A stretch of DNA of 64,000 nucleotides from positions 3,162,001 to 3,226,000 of the forward strand of contig OZ221973.1 in NCBI GenBank assembly GCA_965119745.1, written 5' to 3'. The translations under genes and the position numbers were made by a program. Below are positions 30,596-39,664 of this stretch, piece by piece. The notes under the pieces were generated by a model. The model did not search any database. It worked only from the letters and a program-made list of their open reading frames with translations, and had not been told where the DNA came from. Positions within the stretch are counted from its first letter, which is position 1. Every line of letters starts with the position of its first letter. Origin of the DNA: CAJFUR01 sp904420575 (GTDB lineage Bacteria; Actinomycetota; Coriobacteriia; Coriobacteriales; Eggerthellaceae).

Positions 30596-33173
30596 CGCCC
30601 CCTTCGGCGTCCTGGGGGTCGTCGCCGGCGCGCTCCATCTCGTTGCGCGCGGCGCCCAGCTCCAGCAGTCCTTCGTCGGACATGGCGTCCAGCCGCAGCT
30701 GGCGCTCGAAACTGGCGCGCAGGCTCTCCACCACCACCAGGAACACGAAGACGGCCACCAGCCACACGAGCCAGGCCGTGAGCAGCCACACCTTCTCGGT
30801 GGGCGTGAGCGCGAAGAGGGCGGCCAGCGCCACGGGCACGGCAAGCCCCAGAGCCACCGAGCCGCGGATGAGGCGCGGGTACCAGCGCGCGAAGCGCTCG
30901 GAGCGGCGCAGCAGCTCCTCGCGGTACTCGTCCTTGCCCGTGAGCGCCCGGAACAGCTGGGAGAACCGGTAGGGCCGCGCGGGGATCTCCACGTCCTCGC
31001 CGTTGAATAGGCCGCTTTGGCGCACCTGCCCGGCCACCATGCGATTGACGTTGGCCATGAGCGGCCGCACCAGGATGCCCAGCGCCATGAACACCGCGAA
31101 GAACACGGCGAGGGTGCCCAACGCGTCGAGGTACTGGGTGCCGTACAGGCCGCAGATGGCCTCGCGCATGGCCGCGATGCCGTACGTGAACGGCAGGTAG
31201 GGATAGACGGCCTGGAAGAAGCCCGCCGTCATCTCGATGGGATACAGCCCCGTCGCGCCAGGTATCTGCGCGAACACGAGCACGATGCAGAGGCCCTTGC
31301 CGATGTGCTGCAGCGTGACCGACAGCGCGTAGATGATGCTCAGGTACGCGAGCGAAGCCACGGCCGCGGCGAAGAACAGCGCCGGCGCGTTGGCGGCCTG
31401 CACGCCGATGAGCAGCACGCCTGCGCAGCAGACCACCGCCTGCAGGACGGCCAGCGCCGCCAGGAGCGCGAAGCGGCCCAGGTAGCGCTGCGTGACGGTG
31501 AGGTTGCGGATGCCCTCGCCGTCCACCTCCTGCTTCATGATGACGAGCAGCATGAAGGCGCCGATCCAGAACGTGAGGTTCATGAACAGCGGCGCCATGG
31601 CCGAGCCGTAGGCGTTCAGCTCGTAGAGGGGCTCGGTAACCAATTCCGTCGGCGATCCCATGAAGTCGGCTATCTTGGCCGCGTCCAGGCCGTCCTCGCC
31701 GAACGCCTGCACGAAGGCGTCGGACTCGCCCAGGGCCACGACGTCGGTATGCACGGTGTCCAGGCCCTGTTCCAGGCTTTCCAGAAGGCCGTCGGTCTGC
31801 CCGAGCGCTTCTTTCGCCGTGGAAAGCGTGGAGGACAGCTGGTCCAGCACGAGCGAAGTCTGGTCGATCAGCAGCTCCTGGTTCGACACGGCGCCGCTCA
31901 AGGACGCGGCCGTCGCCGACAGCTGGGACAGGCTTTGGTTGATCGCGGGCACCGTGGTGCCGAACAGGTTGTCGGAGTACGCCTGCGCCTGCTGGGCGGC
32001 GGTCTGCACGGCGGCGTCGAGCGTGTCTCCCGCCTGCGACACCGATTGGGACAGCTCTCCTGCCTGGCCGTTCAGCTGCGTAAGGCCGTCGATCGTCTGC
32101 TGTGCTTCGTCGGCGCTGGTTTCCAACTCGTCGGCAAGCGCAAGGAGCGACGCCTTGCTCGCGTCGTCGTCGGGAAGCGACGCCGCCGTGTCGCGCAGGT
32201 ACGCGGCGAGCGCACGGTTCTCGTCGACGACGGCCTGTCCCTGCGCGAGCGACGCGCCGATGCTCGCCTGCGCCTCGCCGGCGGCGGTGGTCAGGGAGCC
32301 GATGGCCTCGTGCGCCTTCGTGGACGCCTCCGACACGGAGGTCACGCCGTCGCTCACGGCCGGCATGGCGGCCGCGGCGAAGCGCGTGAGCTCGTCCTGC
32401 AGCTGCGAGGTCAGCCCGGACACGGCCGCCAGCGCGTCGCTGGCGCTCTCGATGTTCTCGCGCGCCCGCCCGAGCGCGCCCTTCGCGTCCGACGCCTTGC
32501 CCTGCGCCTGGTCGGTGGCCGCCACGATGTCCGCAAGCGACGTGCGGGCGCCGCCCACCGCCTGCGCCGTCTCGGCGATCTGGGCGACCGCGCGCGACTT
32601 CGAGGCGTCCAACGCGTCGCGCGAATCGCCGATCGCCTGGTCGATGGCGTCTGCGGCGACGTCGCTGACCGTGGACACGAACGCGGAGTTGATGGTCTCG
32701 TCGAGGGTGGACGCGCCCGTGTCGGTGATCTTGGGCGCCACGGGGCCGGTCTTCTCGTTGACGTGGTATTCGATCTTGGGCTGCACGAAGTCGCCCGTGG
32801 TGAGGGACAGCAGACGCTCGGTGAAATCGGGAGGGATGACGAACGCCGCGTAGCTTTCGCCCGACTGCAGCTGGGCCATGGCGGTCTCGTAGTCGGTGAA
32901 CGTCCAGTCGAGCTGGCTGTTCTCGTGCAGCTCGTCCACGATCATGTTGCCCACGTGCAGCTCGCCGGTCAAATCGCTCGACCCGCCCACGTCCTGGTTG
33001 ACCACGCAGACGCGCAGGTTCCCCGTGTTGTCGTAGGGGTTCCAGAACCCGACGACGTTGTACCAGGTGTAGACCGACGGCAGCACCAGCAGGGCCACGA
33101 CAACGACCAGCGCCGGCGGCACCTTGAGCAAGCGCAGTACGTCGCGCTTGAACACCCGCCACACGTTGCCCAT
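30582..33173 (-). CDS. YhgE/Pip domain membrane protein (first of a pair)
   Basis: An 863-residue paralogue of the next gene: an N-terminal span (PPALVVVVALLVLPSVYTWY), the conserved NPYDNTGNLRVCVVNQD stretch, a very long coiled-coil region with many Ala/Ser/Asp/Gln heptads, then about six membrane spans. A further hydrophobic hairpin precedes the charged cytoplasmic tail (LTAWLVWLVAVFVFLVVVES). ATG 33173 is used; the frame extends to a TTG at 33209. The extra C-terminal region of about 150 residues is absent from the partner. Confidence 0.85.
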   Translation of the reverse strand: MGNVWRVFKRDVLRLLKVPPALVVVVALLVLPSVYTWYNVVGFWNPYDNTGNLRVCVVNQDVGGSSDLTGELHVGNMIVDELHENSQLDWTFTDYETAMAQLQSGESYAAFVIPPDFTERLLSLTTGDFVQPKIEYHVNEKTGPVAPKITDTGASTLDETINSAFVSTVSDVAADAIDQAIGDSRDALDASKSRAVAQIAETAQAVGGARTSLADIVAATDQAQGKASDAKGALGRARENIESASDALAAVSGLTSQLQDELTRFAAAAMPAVSDGVTSVSEASTKAHEAIGSLTTAAGEAQASIGASLAQGQAVVDENRALAAYLRDTAASLPDDDASKASLLALADELETSADEAQQTIDGLTQLNGQAGELSQSVSQAGDTLDAAVQTAAQQAQAYSDNLFGTTVPAINQSLSQLSATAASLSGAVSNQELLIDQTSLVLDQLSSTLSTAKEALGQTDGLLESLEQGLDTVHTDVVALGESDAFVQAFGEDGLDAAKIADFMGSPTELVTEPLYELNAYGSAMAPLFMNLTFWIGAFMLLVIMKQEVDGEGIRNLTVTQRYLGRFALLAALAVLQAVVCCAGVLLIGVQAANAPALFFAAAVASLAYLSIIYALSVTLQHIGKGLCIVLVFAQIPGATGLYPIEMTAGFFQAVYPYLPFTYGIAAMREAICGLYGTQYLDALGTLAVFFAVFMALGILVRPLMANVNRMVAGQVRQSGLFNGEDVEIPARPYRFSQLFRALTGKDEYREELLRRSERFARWYPRLIRGSVALGLAVPVALAALFALTPTEKVWLLTAWLVWLVAVFVFLVVVESLRASFERQLRLDAMSDEGLLELGAARNEMERAGDDPQDAEGGDGRA

Positions 33174-33245
33174 GCCGCCGAAACTTCCCTTCCCCGTTCG
33201 CCGTCTCAAAAGATCAGAACATGATACTCCTCTTTTGACGGCCTG

Positions 33246-33746
33246 TCAGTCGCACGTTGACGCTTCCGCGATTCCGTCAACGCCGGCGGCGGAATCCGCG
33301 CTTTCGCCTTCCGCCTGCACCTCGAGGATGTCGTCGAAGGGGATCCGCGTGCGCACGACGGTGAGCGTGCGCCCGGCCTCGTCGATGTCGGTCACCATGC
33401 CGTGCAGGGTGACGTAGCCCTCGCCGTCGTGATAGACCACCCGCGCCATGCGCCGCCGCTCGAGGCGCGCGAACGCGCGCGAAAGCGCGAGCTCGTCTTC
33501 CTCGGAAAGCGCGCGCTTCGGCTCCACGACGCGCTCGCGCTCGCGGATGAGGTCGTAGTAGCCCCGGAGCGCGGCGAACGGCATGAACTGCTGGGCGCGG
33601 TCGGCGCGGCGCCCGCCGTCGGCGCGGCCCCGACGCGCGGCGGCGCCGGCGCGCTGCCCGCCGGGGACCTGGTACGGACGCGCGGTGCCGGTGGCATCGC
33701 CGGCGGACAGCCGTCCGCTCCGATCACGGTCGCGCGGGTCAGGCAT
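33246..33746 (-). CDS. YolD-like protein
   Basis: A 166-residue protein with a YolD-like core (RAQQFMPFAALRGYYDLIRE; ARVVYHDGEGYVTLHGMVTD; TLTVVRTRIPFDDILEV) and a basic, disordered N-terminus of about 50 residues. YolD-like genes are commonly paired with Y-family polymerases and may modulate translesion synthesis. It overlaps the polymerase gene by eight bases and shares its SOS-controlled promoter. Confidence 0.8.
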   Translation of the reverse strand: MPDPRDRDRSGRLSAGDATGTARPYQVPGGQRAGAAARRGRADGGRRADRAQQFMPFAALRGYYDLIRERERVVEPKRALSEEDELALSRAFARLERRRMARVVYHDGEGYVTLHGMVTDIDEAGRTLTVVRTRIPFDDILEVQAEGESADSAAGVDGIAEASTCD

Positions 33747-35196
33747 GGTGGCCCCCTATCTGCTCGTTGCGCTCGCGCGCGGTCGCCTTCTCCTTCAAGC
33801 TCGTGCCGCGCAAGAGCGCGTTCTTGCCGAACTTCCCTTTCACGGCGAGCACCGCCTCCTGCAGCCTGCGTTCCCCGGCCTCGGCCGCCTGGTCGGTGAA
33901 CAGGTCCAAGGTGGCGAATTCCTCGGGCACCACGCCGCCGAAGCCCACGTTGATGCGCCGGACAGGCACGTCGTCGCGCGTCGTCTCGTCGTAGAGGGCA
34001 AGGAAACGCGGCAGCAGCTTCGCAAGCGAGTTCGTGCGGTCCGGCTGCCGGCGCGTGCCGCCTGTGTGCGGGAACCCGCGCCTCCCGCCGACCAGCCGCC
34101 GGCCGTGCCCGCCGTCGAACCACTCTCCCGCCTCCGACGCGCCGCCGGCGTCCGCCGCCTCCTGCGCGCCGCCGGCGCTTCCCTTCGCGTAGCCCACATA
34201 GAGCGAGATCGACTCCGCCACCAGGCGCTTGTCCACCAGGTCGAGCACCAGCTGGTCCACCATCTCGCGCAGCACGTCGCGCGCCTCTTCGCGCGTGTAG
34301 TCGCACGGCAGCACCTGGCCGTTCATGAGCGAATGCGCCCCGGGCTCGTAGGCGCGGATGTCGGCGATGGTGCAGGGTTCCACGCCGTGGGCATGGTCGA
34401 TGAGATATTCGGCGTTCACGCCGAATTCGCGGTAGAGCGTGCCCTCGTCCAGGCCACACACGCCGCGCAGGTCGTGCACGCCGTACTTGGCCAGGCGCTT
34501 CGCGATGCCAGGTCCGACGTTCCAGATGTCGGTGATGGGCCGGTGGGTCTGGATGGTGCGCTCGAATTCCGCCTGGTCCAGAAAGCCGATGTGGTCGTCG
34601 GCGTGCTTCGCCGCGATGTCGAGCGCCACCTTCGCCAGAAACAGGTTTGGCCCGATGCCGGCCGTGGCGCACACGCCCGTCTCGGCCAGCACCGCGTTCA
34701 TGAGCATGACCGCGAACCCCCTGGCGTCCACCTGGTAAAGCGAGAGGTACGGCGTCGCGTCGATGAAGCATTCGTCGATGGAGTACGGGTGGATGTCCTC
34801 GGGCGACACGTAGCGCAGGTAGACGGAATAGATGTCGGCCGACACGTCCATGTAGCGCCGCATGCGCGGGCGCGCCATGACGTAGTCCACGCCCTCGGGT
34901 ATCTCGAACACGCGGCAACGCCCCGGCAGCCCGAGCGCCTTCAAGGCCGGCGAGACAGCCAGGCAGATGGTCTTCTCGGTGCGGTCGGGATCGGCCACCA
35001 CGAGGTTTGTCGTGAACGGGTCGAGCCCGCGGTCGGCGCATTCCACGCTCGCGTAGAAGCTCTTCAGGTCGATGCACAGGTACGTGCGCCCGCCCGCCGG
35101 CATGGGCGCTTGGCCGCCTGCCGACGCCCGCGCCTGCGCCTGGTCGCCCGCTTGCGCCTGGCCGCCCGCCGGCGTCTGCACGCGCCCGTCGCCCAC
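33739..35196 (-). CDS. Y-family DNA polymerase (UmuC/DinB-like, translesion synthesis)
   Basis: A 485-residue polymerase. The palm motif TYLCIDLKSFYASVEC carries the first catalytic Asp, and PYSIDECFIDATPYL carries the Asp-Glu pair. An HhH-like segment (NVGPGIAKRLAKYGV) follows, then a little-finger domain interrupted by a Gly/Ala-rich insert near residues 335-375. The GTG at 35196 is chosen because GAAGGGAGG stands just upstream. The first 40 residues are Gln/Ala/Gly repeats. It is organised as a polymerase-YolD operon behind an SOS box, so it is damage-induced. Confidence 0.92.
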   Translation of the reverse strand: MGDGRVQTPAGGQAQAGDQAQARASAGGQAPMPAGGRTYLCIDLKSFYASVECADRGLDPFTTNLVVADPDRTEKTICLAVSPALKALGLPGRCRVFEIPEGVDYVMARPRMRRYMDVSADIYSVYLRYVSPEDIHPYSIDECFIDATPYLSLYQVDARGFAVMLMNAVLAETGVCATAGIGPNLFLAKVALDIAAKHADDHIGFLDQAEFERTIQTHRPITDIWNVGPGIAKRLAKYGVHDLRGVCGLDEGTLYREFGVNAEYLIDHAHGVEPCTIADIRAYEPGAHSLMNGQVLPCDYTREEARDVLREMVDQLVLDLVDKRLVAESISLYVGYAKGSAGGAQEAADAGGASEAGEWFDGGHGRRLVGGRRGFPHTGGTRRQPDRTNSLAKLLPRFLALYDETTRDDVPVRRINVGFGGVVPEEFATLDLFTDQAAEAGERRLQEAVLAVKGKFGKNALLRGTSLKEKATARERNEQIGGHHA

Positions 35197-35230
35197 GCCG
35201 CCTCCCTTCTCCGCTTGTCGCCCCAATACC

Positions 35231-35254
35231 GGAACGCTTGTTCGCCTTAGTATA
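35231..35254 (-). promoter_or_regulatory. SOS (LexA) box and -10 of the Y-family polymerase operon
   Basis: Read on the minus strand, 35244-35231 is CGAACAAGCGTTCC, a full match to the Gram-positive LexA consensus CGAACRNRYGTTYC. A -10 TATACT lies just upstream (35254-35249), placing the LexA site over the transcription start. The -35 is weak. Confidence 0.85.
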
Positions 35255-35397
35255 GCGCTTTCCCGCCGCCCGCGCCCGCACGCGCCGGGATTCCACCAAA
35301 AAGAGGGAGCCGCGTCATGCGGCCCCCTCGCTCTCACGATCTCTGCCAGCTGCCGGCTACCGGCTGCCGGCAAGCAGCCTCCCGGCAGTCGCGCGCC

Positions 35398-37305
35398 CTA
35401 CCGCACTTCCTGCCCGGTGGCCACCTTGCCCGCGACGCGGCCGTGGGTGATCGCCATGCCGATGGAGTTGCCCGCTATCGGGGTGACGTAGCCCACGCCG
35501 TAGCGCCCGCCCAGGCAGTTCCCTGCCGCCCAAAGGCCCGGGATCCTCTTCCCTTCGCCGTCCAGGACCTGCAGATGGCTGTCGGTGAGCAGGCCGGCGA
35601 AGCACACCAGGCCGATGCCGCTCCAGCGCTCGTTCTCGAAGAAGGAGCCGATGTAGGGAGGCTCGTCGATGGGGGACAGGAACTTCTCGTCCTTGTCGAA
35701 GTCCGTGTCGCGCCCCTGCCGGCACAGCTCGTTGTAGCGCTCGACGGAGGCGACCGCTTCCTTTATCGCCTCGTCGGAAAAGCCCATGAAGCCGCAGAGC
35801 TCTTCGATGGTGTCCGCCTTGTAGACGATGTGCGGCTGGCGCTCGCACTCCACGCTGTCGCGGCACCGGCCGCCGTTCGGGTCGCCCAGCGGCACGTTGT
35901 CGACGTCTTCCTTGAGCTCCAGGATGTAGTCCTGCCGGCCGGCGTTGGGAGCGCCCAGGTCGATGCCGCCCTTCTTCATGACGTCGAACCATTTGCTGTC
36001 GGAGATGGTGCAGATGGGACCGAGGGGCTGCCTGAGGCCGTTCGGCCAGGCGAGCGTCGTGGCGGCCTCGTTCATGAAGCGCTTGCCCTCGCTGTTGAGC
36101 CAGAGATAGGGCACCGTGCCCCACGGGGCGCCTGTCCAGTAGTAGTTGAGGATGGGGCGCGGAAGCGGCTCGATCTCGCCGCCGATCCAGCAGGCCATCT
36201 TGTGCCCGTCGCCCTCGCACATGCTTTCGGCGCGGATGTCTTCGGGTCCCTTGCCGGCACGCGCCGCGCATTCGGCGATCTCGGCGAGCAGCGCCCAGGA
36301 CATCTCGACGTTCCCGCCGAAGTCGCCCGTGCACAGGATGACGCCCGTCTTGGCGTTGTAGCGCGTGTAGGTCCCGTCCTCGTTCTCGGCGTACACGCCG
36401 ACGACGGCGCCGGAGTCGTCGGTGATGAGGACGCGGGCACGCTGCTCGTAGTGCCACTCGGCCCCCAGCTCCTGGCTCTTCAGGATGGAGAACTGCTGGA
36501 TCTCGTCGAAGCGGGAGTAGTCGTTAGAATCGATGCCCGACTCGTCGCCGATGACGTGGCTGATCTCCCCCACCACGGAAGCCGTGGACGCCCAGGACTT
36601 GAACCCACCCTGGGTCACCGGGTACTCCACCGGGCCGTCCAAGACCCCCGCGGCCTGCGGGACGTACATGGAGCTGGGATCCGTGGGGCTGACGTCCGGA
36701 TTCGACCGGGTGACCGGCTTGATGCGGTCGTCCGGCCAGTTGACCAGGCTGATCATGTGGTCGAAGGTCTCTCCGGAGTTGTACACGAAGCGCTTGATCA
36801 TCTCGGCGTTGTTCCTGCCCGCGCAGCGGTGCATGAACTCGTCGACGATCTCGCCTTCGTCATAGGGGCCAAACCCCTGGTCGATGAGCCACTGCGAATT
36901 GACATGGCCCACGTCGCGGCCCTTGACCTTCCGGAACTTCTCGGGCGCGGTTTCAAGGACGTGCACCTTCGCGCCGCCCTCGGCCGCGGCCAAGGCTGCC
37001 TGAATGCCCGCGTTCCCCCCGCCGCACACGACGATGTCCCCGTCGAAGGTGGCGGTGACGTCCGCGTCGGCGATTTCGGGAGGCGTGCCCAGCCAGTCGA
37101 TGCCCGTCTCGTACCCGGCGTTCGGGTTGCCCGATCCGCCGGTCGGCGCGTCGGTGCCGCCCGAGCTTGGGCCCGTCTCGCCCGGCTCCGCCTTCGAAGG
37201 CGCGCAGCCCGGCAGAACGGATGCGCCCATCAGGCCGGCGCTGACGGCGAGACCTGCTCCGAAGACGGCTCCGCCCTTCAAAAGGTCCCTTCTGGATACG
37301 TCCAT
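35398..37305 (-). CDS. Tat-exported FAD-dependent fumarate-reductase-type flavoprotein
   Basis: A 635-residue protein with a twin-arginine signal (SRRDLLKGG) and a lipobox-like LPGC (Cys34), then a Gly/Pro/Ser-rich linker. A FAD_binding_2 domain starts at about residue 88 (DIVVCGGGNAGIQAALAAAE) and ends with GVGYVTPIAGNSIGMAITHG. This family reduces a C=C or similar acceptor (fumarate, urocanate, ketosteroids, plant phenolics); the acceptor here is not known. It sits downstream of NrfD and ferredoxin genes and has its own strong promoter, so it is likely the terminal reductase of that chain, anchored outside the membrane. Confidence 0.88.
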   Translation of the reverse strand: MDVSRRDLLKGGAVFGAGLAVSAGLMGASVLPGCAPSKAEPGETGPSSGGTDAPTGGSGNPNAGYETGIDWLGTPPEIADADVTATFDGDIVVCGGGNAGIQAALAAAEGGAKVHVLETAPEKFRKVKGRDVGHVNSQWLIDQGFGPYDEGEIVDEFMHRCAGRNNAEMIKRFVYNSGETFDHMISLVNWPDDRIKPVTRSNPDVSPTDPSSMYVPQAAGVLDGPVEYPVTQGGFKSWASTASVVGEISHVIGDESGIDSNDYSRFDEIQQFSILKSQELGAEWHYEQRARVLITDDSGAVVGVYAENEDGTYTRYNAKTGVILCTGDFGGNVEMSWALLAEIAECAARAGKGPEDIRAESMCEGDGHKMACWIGGEIEPLPRPILNYYWTGAPWGTVPYLWLNSEGKRFMNEAATTLAWPNGLRQPLGPICTISDSKWFDVMKKGGIDLGAPNAGRQDYILELKEDVDNVPLGDPNGGRCRDSVECERQPHIVYKADTIEELCGFMGFSDEAIKEAVASVERYNELCRQGRDTDFDKDEKFLSPIDEPPYIGSFFENERWSGIGLVCFAGLLTDSHLQVLDGEGKRIPGLWAAGNCLGGRYGVGYVTPIAGNSIGMAITHGRVAGKVATGQEVR

Positions 37306-37373
37306 GTCCTTCCCCTTTCACCTCTCCTGACGCCATGCGTCCGTCGGGTTCCCAATTTTTCTATCGTTCTATA

Positions 37374-37425
37374 GATATATATCACCCGATGCCCGCATAG
37401 TAATCGTTATAAAGTTCTATGTCAA
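37374..37425 (-). promoter_or_regulatory. Promoter of the Tat flavoprotein gene
   Basis: A consensus -35 TTGACA (37425-37420) is separated by exactly 17 bases from a -10 TACTAT (37402-37397), in an AT-rich island. A perfect palindrome GATATATATC (37374-37383) lies about 15 bases downstream of the -10 and is a candidate operator. Confidence 0.7.
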
Positions 37426-37432
37426 TATACTT

Positions 37433-38404
37433 TTACAAGATCGCGAGAAACGCCTGTCCCACATAGTCGGCACTCGCGCCAACATGGAGGAAAAGGAAGC
37501 GTAGCGTGCAGTCGCCCACCAGGGTGAGCAGAGCGCCAAAGACGAGGATCCGCCACCCCGCCTTGCCCCTCACGAAAAGGCTCAACGCCGACAGGACGAA
37601 CGGCGCGACCAGCCCTCCCGCCACCACCAGCCCCCAGAACGGCACGGCGCAGCCGCCGGACAGGAGCATCTCGGCCGAAGTCTGGGCGGCAAGCTGCTGC
37701 GTGGGAAGCAGGCCCGACCCGCCTTGCAGCATGGTCGCCACGAAGAGGAACAAGAGCACGCCTTCGGCCACCGCGGCGCCCATGACGATGCCCGCGACGA
37801 TCCGGCGCCGTCGGCGCGAGACCTTCCTGGCGCCGCCCGTGAGGACCACGAGCGCGGTGACGGCGTTCGTCCCCGCCCCCAACGCGCTCACGACGAACAG
37901 GCACGGCAAAAGCGCCGAATGCCAGAAGGGCACCCCCGGCGCGGCCCTGAGCAGCATGCCCGTGTAGAACGCCAGGAAGAGCGCCGGAGCAAGCCCCGCA
38001 AGCGAGCAGGCCGTCCGCACCTTTCCACGCAGGCCGGGATGCGCCTCCCACACGATCGAGAGCAAACGGGACGTCTTCTTCGTCGTCAGAAAGGCGGTGA
38101 CGAAGAACAGCACCAGCGCCGCGAGCGCGCCCCACGCGCCCAACGCCATCCATGACGAGAGATGGCTGAAGCTCTGCCACACGAGCAGCGCCCTACCAGG
38201 AAGGACGACCTCGGCGAGCAGCGAGAGCAGCCCCACCGCGACGCATGCGAAGGCCGCCCAGAAGGAAACCGCCCGCGCCCGCCGGTGCCGCTTGCGCCGC
38301 ACGAGCCCCAGCACGGTCGCGGCGAGGAACATCCCGCCTCCCAGCCCTCCCAGGAAAAGGTAGAGCGCGACCGGCCATCCCCATGCCGTCTGGAGTTCTA
38401 TCAT
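37433..38404 (-). CDS. NrfD/PsrC-type membrane quinol oxidoreductase subunit
   Basis: A 323-residue membrane protein with eight or nine hydrophobic segments, starting WGWPVALYLFLGGLGGGMFL, the typical opening of NrfD/PsrC proteins. These exchange electrons between menaquinol and a ferredoxin-like partner on the outer membrane face. The partner gene lies 45 bases upstream, and no molybdenum subunit is nearby. It follows that electrons probably continue to the flavoprotein or the multiheme cytochrome. Confidence 0.88.
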   Translation of the reverse strand: MIELQTAWGWPVALYLFLGGLGGGMFLAATVLGLVRRKRHRRARAVSFWAAFACVAVGLLSLLAEVVLPGRALLVWQSFSHLSSWMALGAWGALAALVLFFVTAFLTTKKTSRLLSIVWEAHPGLRGKVRTACSLAGLAPALFLAFYTGMLLRAAPGVPFWHSALLPCLFVVSALGAGTNAVTALVVLTGGARKVSRRRRRIVAGIVMGAAVAEGVLLFLFVATMLQGGSGLLPTQQLAAQTSAEMLLSGGCAVPFWGLVVAGGLVAPFVLSALSLFVRGKAGWRILVFGALLTLVGDCTLRFLFLHVGASADYVGQAFLAIL

Positions 38405-38449
38405 GGCTGTTCCTCGCCAGGCCTCATCGCCGAACGCCTTCCCCGCAGG

Positions 38450-39100
38450 TCACGTCAGGAAGAACGAGGGCCCCGTGGGCGCCTCGAGCAGGCCGGTCGC
38501 GCCCGCCGCCTCCGCCTGCGGGCGCATTTCCTCGAGCTCGCCAAAATGCAGCGCGTCCGCCGGGCAGGCCTGCACGCAGTACGGCTCCCGGCCAGGCTCC
38601 ACCCCGGCGCCTAGGCAGCAGTCGCACTTGTCCATGCCCTGCGGCGTGTAGTGCGGCGTCCCGAACGGGCAGGCCTCGTGGCAGTACCGGCACCCGATGC
38701 AGCGGCCCTGGTCCACCACCACGATGCCGTCCGCACGCTTGCCGATGGCCCCGGCCGGGCAGGCGGCCAGGCAGGCGGGTTGCGCGCAATGCATGCACGA
38801 AAGCGAGACGAACCTCAGCCCTCCCCGCTCGAAGCGGTACGCGACGGTCTTTCTGCGCGCTTCGCCGTCCTCGGGCGTGCCGCTCGCCTGCCGGCAGGCG
38901 GCCACGCACGACGCGCACCCCACGCAGTTTCTCGAGTCCATCCAGAAGCCATACTGGACGCGCTTCTCGGAGGGATCCTCCGTCGAGGCGGCCGCGTCGC
39001 GCGGCGCGCAGGAGGCAAGCGTCGCCGACGCCGCAGCCACGCAGGCCGCCGCCAGCACGGAGCGCCGCGTGACCGAGCGCGCCGGTTCCCTACGATCCAT
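38450..39100 (-). CDS. Tat-exported 4Fe-4S ferredoxin subunit (NrfC/PsrB type), four clusters
   Basis: A 216-residue protein with a twin-arginine signal (SVTRRSVLAA) and a lipobox-like LASC (Cys31). It has sixteen cysteines in four sets: CVGCASCVAAC, CMHCAQPACLAAC, CIGCRYCHEAC and CDCC...CVQAC, enough for four [4Fe-4S] clusters. This is the full-length electron-wire subunit that partners NrfD. The ATG at 39100 follows GGGGGAGGGG. It diverges from the GntR gene across a 120-bp gap. Confidence 0.9.
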   Translation of the reverse strand: MDRREPARSVTRRSVLAAACVAAASATLASCAPRDAAASTEDPSEKRVQYGFWMDSRNCVGCASCVAACRQASGTPEDGEARRKTVAYRFERGGLRFVSLSCMHCAQPACLAACPAGAIGKRADGIVVVDQGRCIGCRYCHEACPFGTPHYTPQGMDKCDCCLGAGVEPGREPYCVQACPADALHFGELEEMRPQAEAAGATGLLEAPTGPSFFLT

Positions 39101-39160
39101 GTTTCCCCTCCCCCATTGGCACCGTGCCCGCGCTCCCAAGAGGCCCTTCCAAGCTCGCTG

Positions 39161-39189
39161 TTGATTGTTCGCAAGCAATATAATAGTAT
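39161..39189 (+). promoter_or_regulatory. Promoter region of the GntR-slipin-cytochrome operon
   Basis: An AT-rich island holds TTGATT (39161-39166) and, 17 bases on, TAGTAT (39184-39189). A perfect TATAAT at 39179-39184 overlaps but lacks a spaced -35. The sequence ATAGTATACC contains the palindrome GTATAC, a possible GntR site. Confidence 0.5.
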
Positions 39190-39220
39190 ACCATTCACCG
39201 GCAAGGGAAAGGGACTGGCC

Positions 39221-39664
39221 ATGGATCCGCTCGACTCCTATACGATCGACAAGAAAAGCGACATCCCCATCTGGGTGCAGCTGAAGCAGCGCCTCGTCTA
39301 CCTGATCATGTCCGGCTCGTACAAGCCGGGCGACCAGCTTCCCACCGTGAGGGAGCTGGCCGTGCAGCTGGACATCAACTACCACACCGTGAACAAGGTC
39401 TACCATGACCTGGAAGGCAGCGGGCTCATCGAAGTGCAGGCCGGCCGCGGGTCGCACGTCGCCAACCTGGACGACTCCAAGTTCATCACGTTCGAGGGCG
39501 AGCCCCACATGATCACGGCGGAATATGCCTCCAAGCTTCTGCAGCTAGGCATGACCGCCGAAGAAGTCGTCCGGATCGTCGCGAACTACCTCGGCGTCAA
39601 CGTCGCTATCGATCCGGCCCCCAAGAGCGCCTCGACAAAGGAAAGGGCCCGTCGTGTCGGGTAA
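39221..39664 (+). CDS. GntR-family (YtrA-like) transcriptional regulator
   Basis: A 147-residue regulator: an N-terminal winged helix (IPIWVQLKQRLVYLIMSGSY, LPTVRELAVQLDINYHTVNK, GLIEVQAGRGSHV) and a short C-terminal helical part, without the large ligand domain of FadR or UTRA members. This size is YtrA-like. ATG 39221 follows AAGGGAAAGGG. It overlaps the slipin gene by 11 bases and is divergent from the NrfD/ferredoxin genes, so it may regulate both sides. Confidence 0.88.
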   Translation: MDPLDSYTIDKKSDIPIWVQLKQRLVYLIMSGSYKPGDQLPTVRELAVQLDINYHTVNKVYHDLEGSGLIEVQAGRGSHVANLDDSKFITFEGEPHMITAEYASKLLQLGMTAEEVVRIVANYLGVNVAIDPAPKSASTKERARRVG

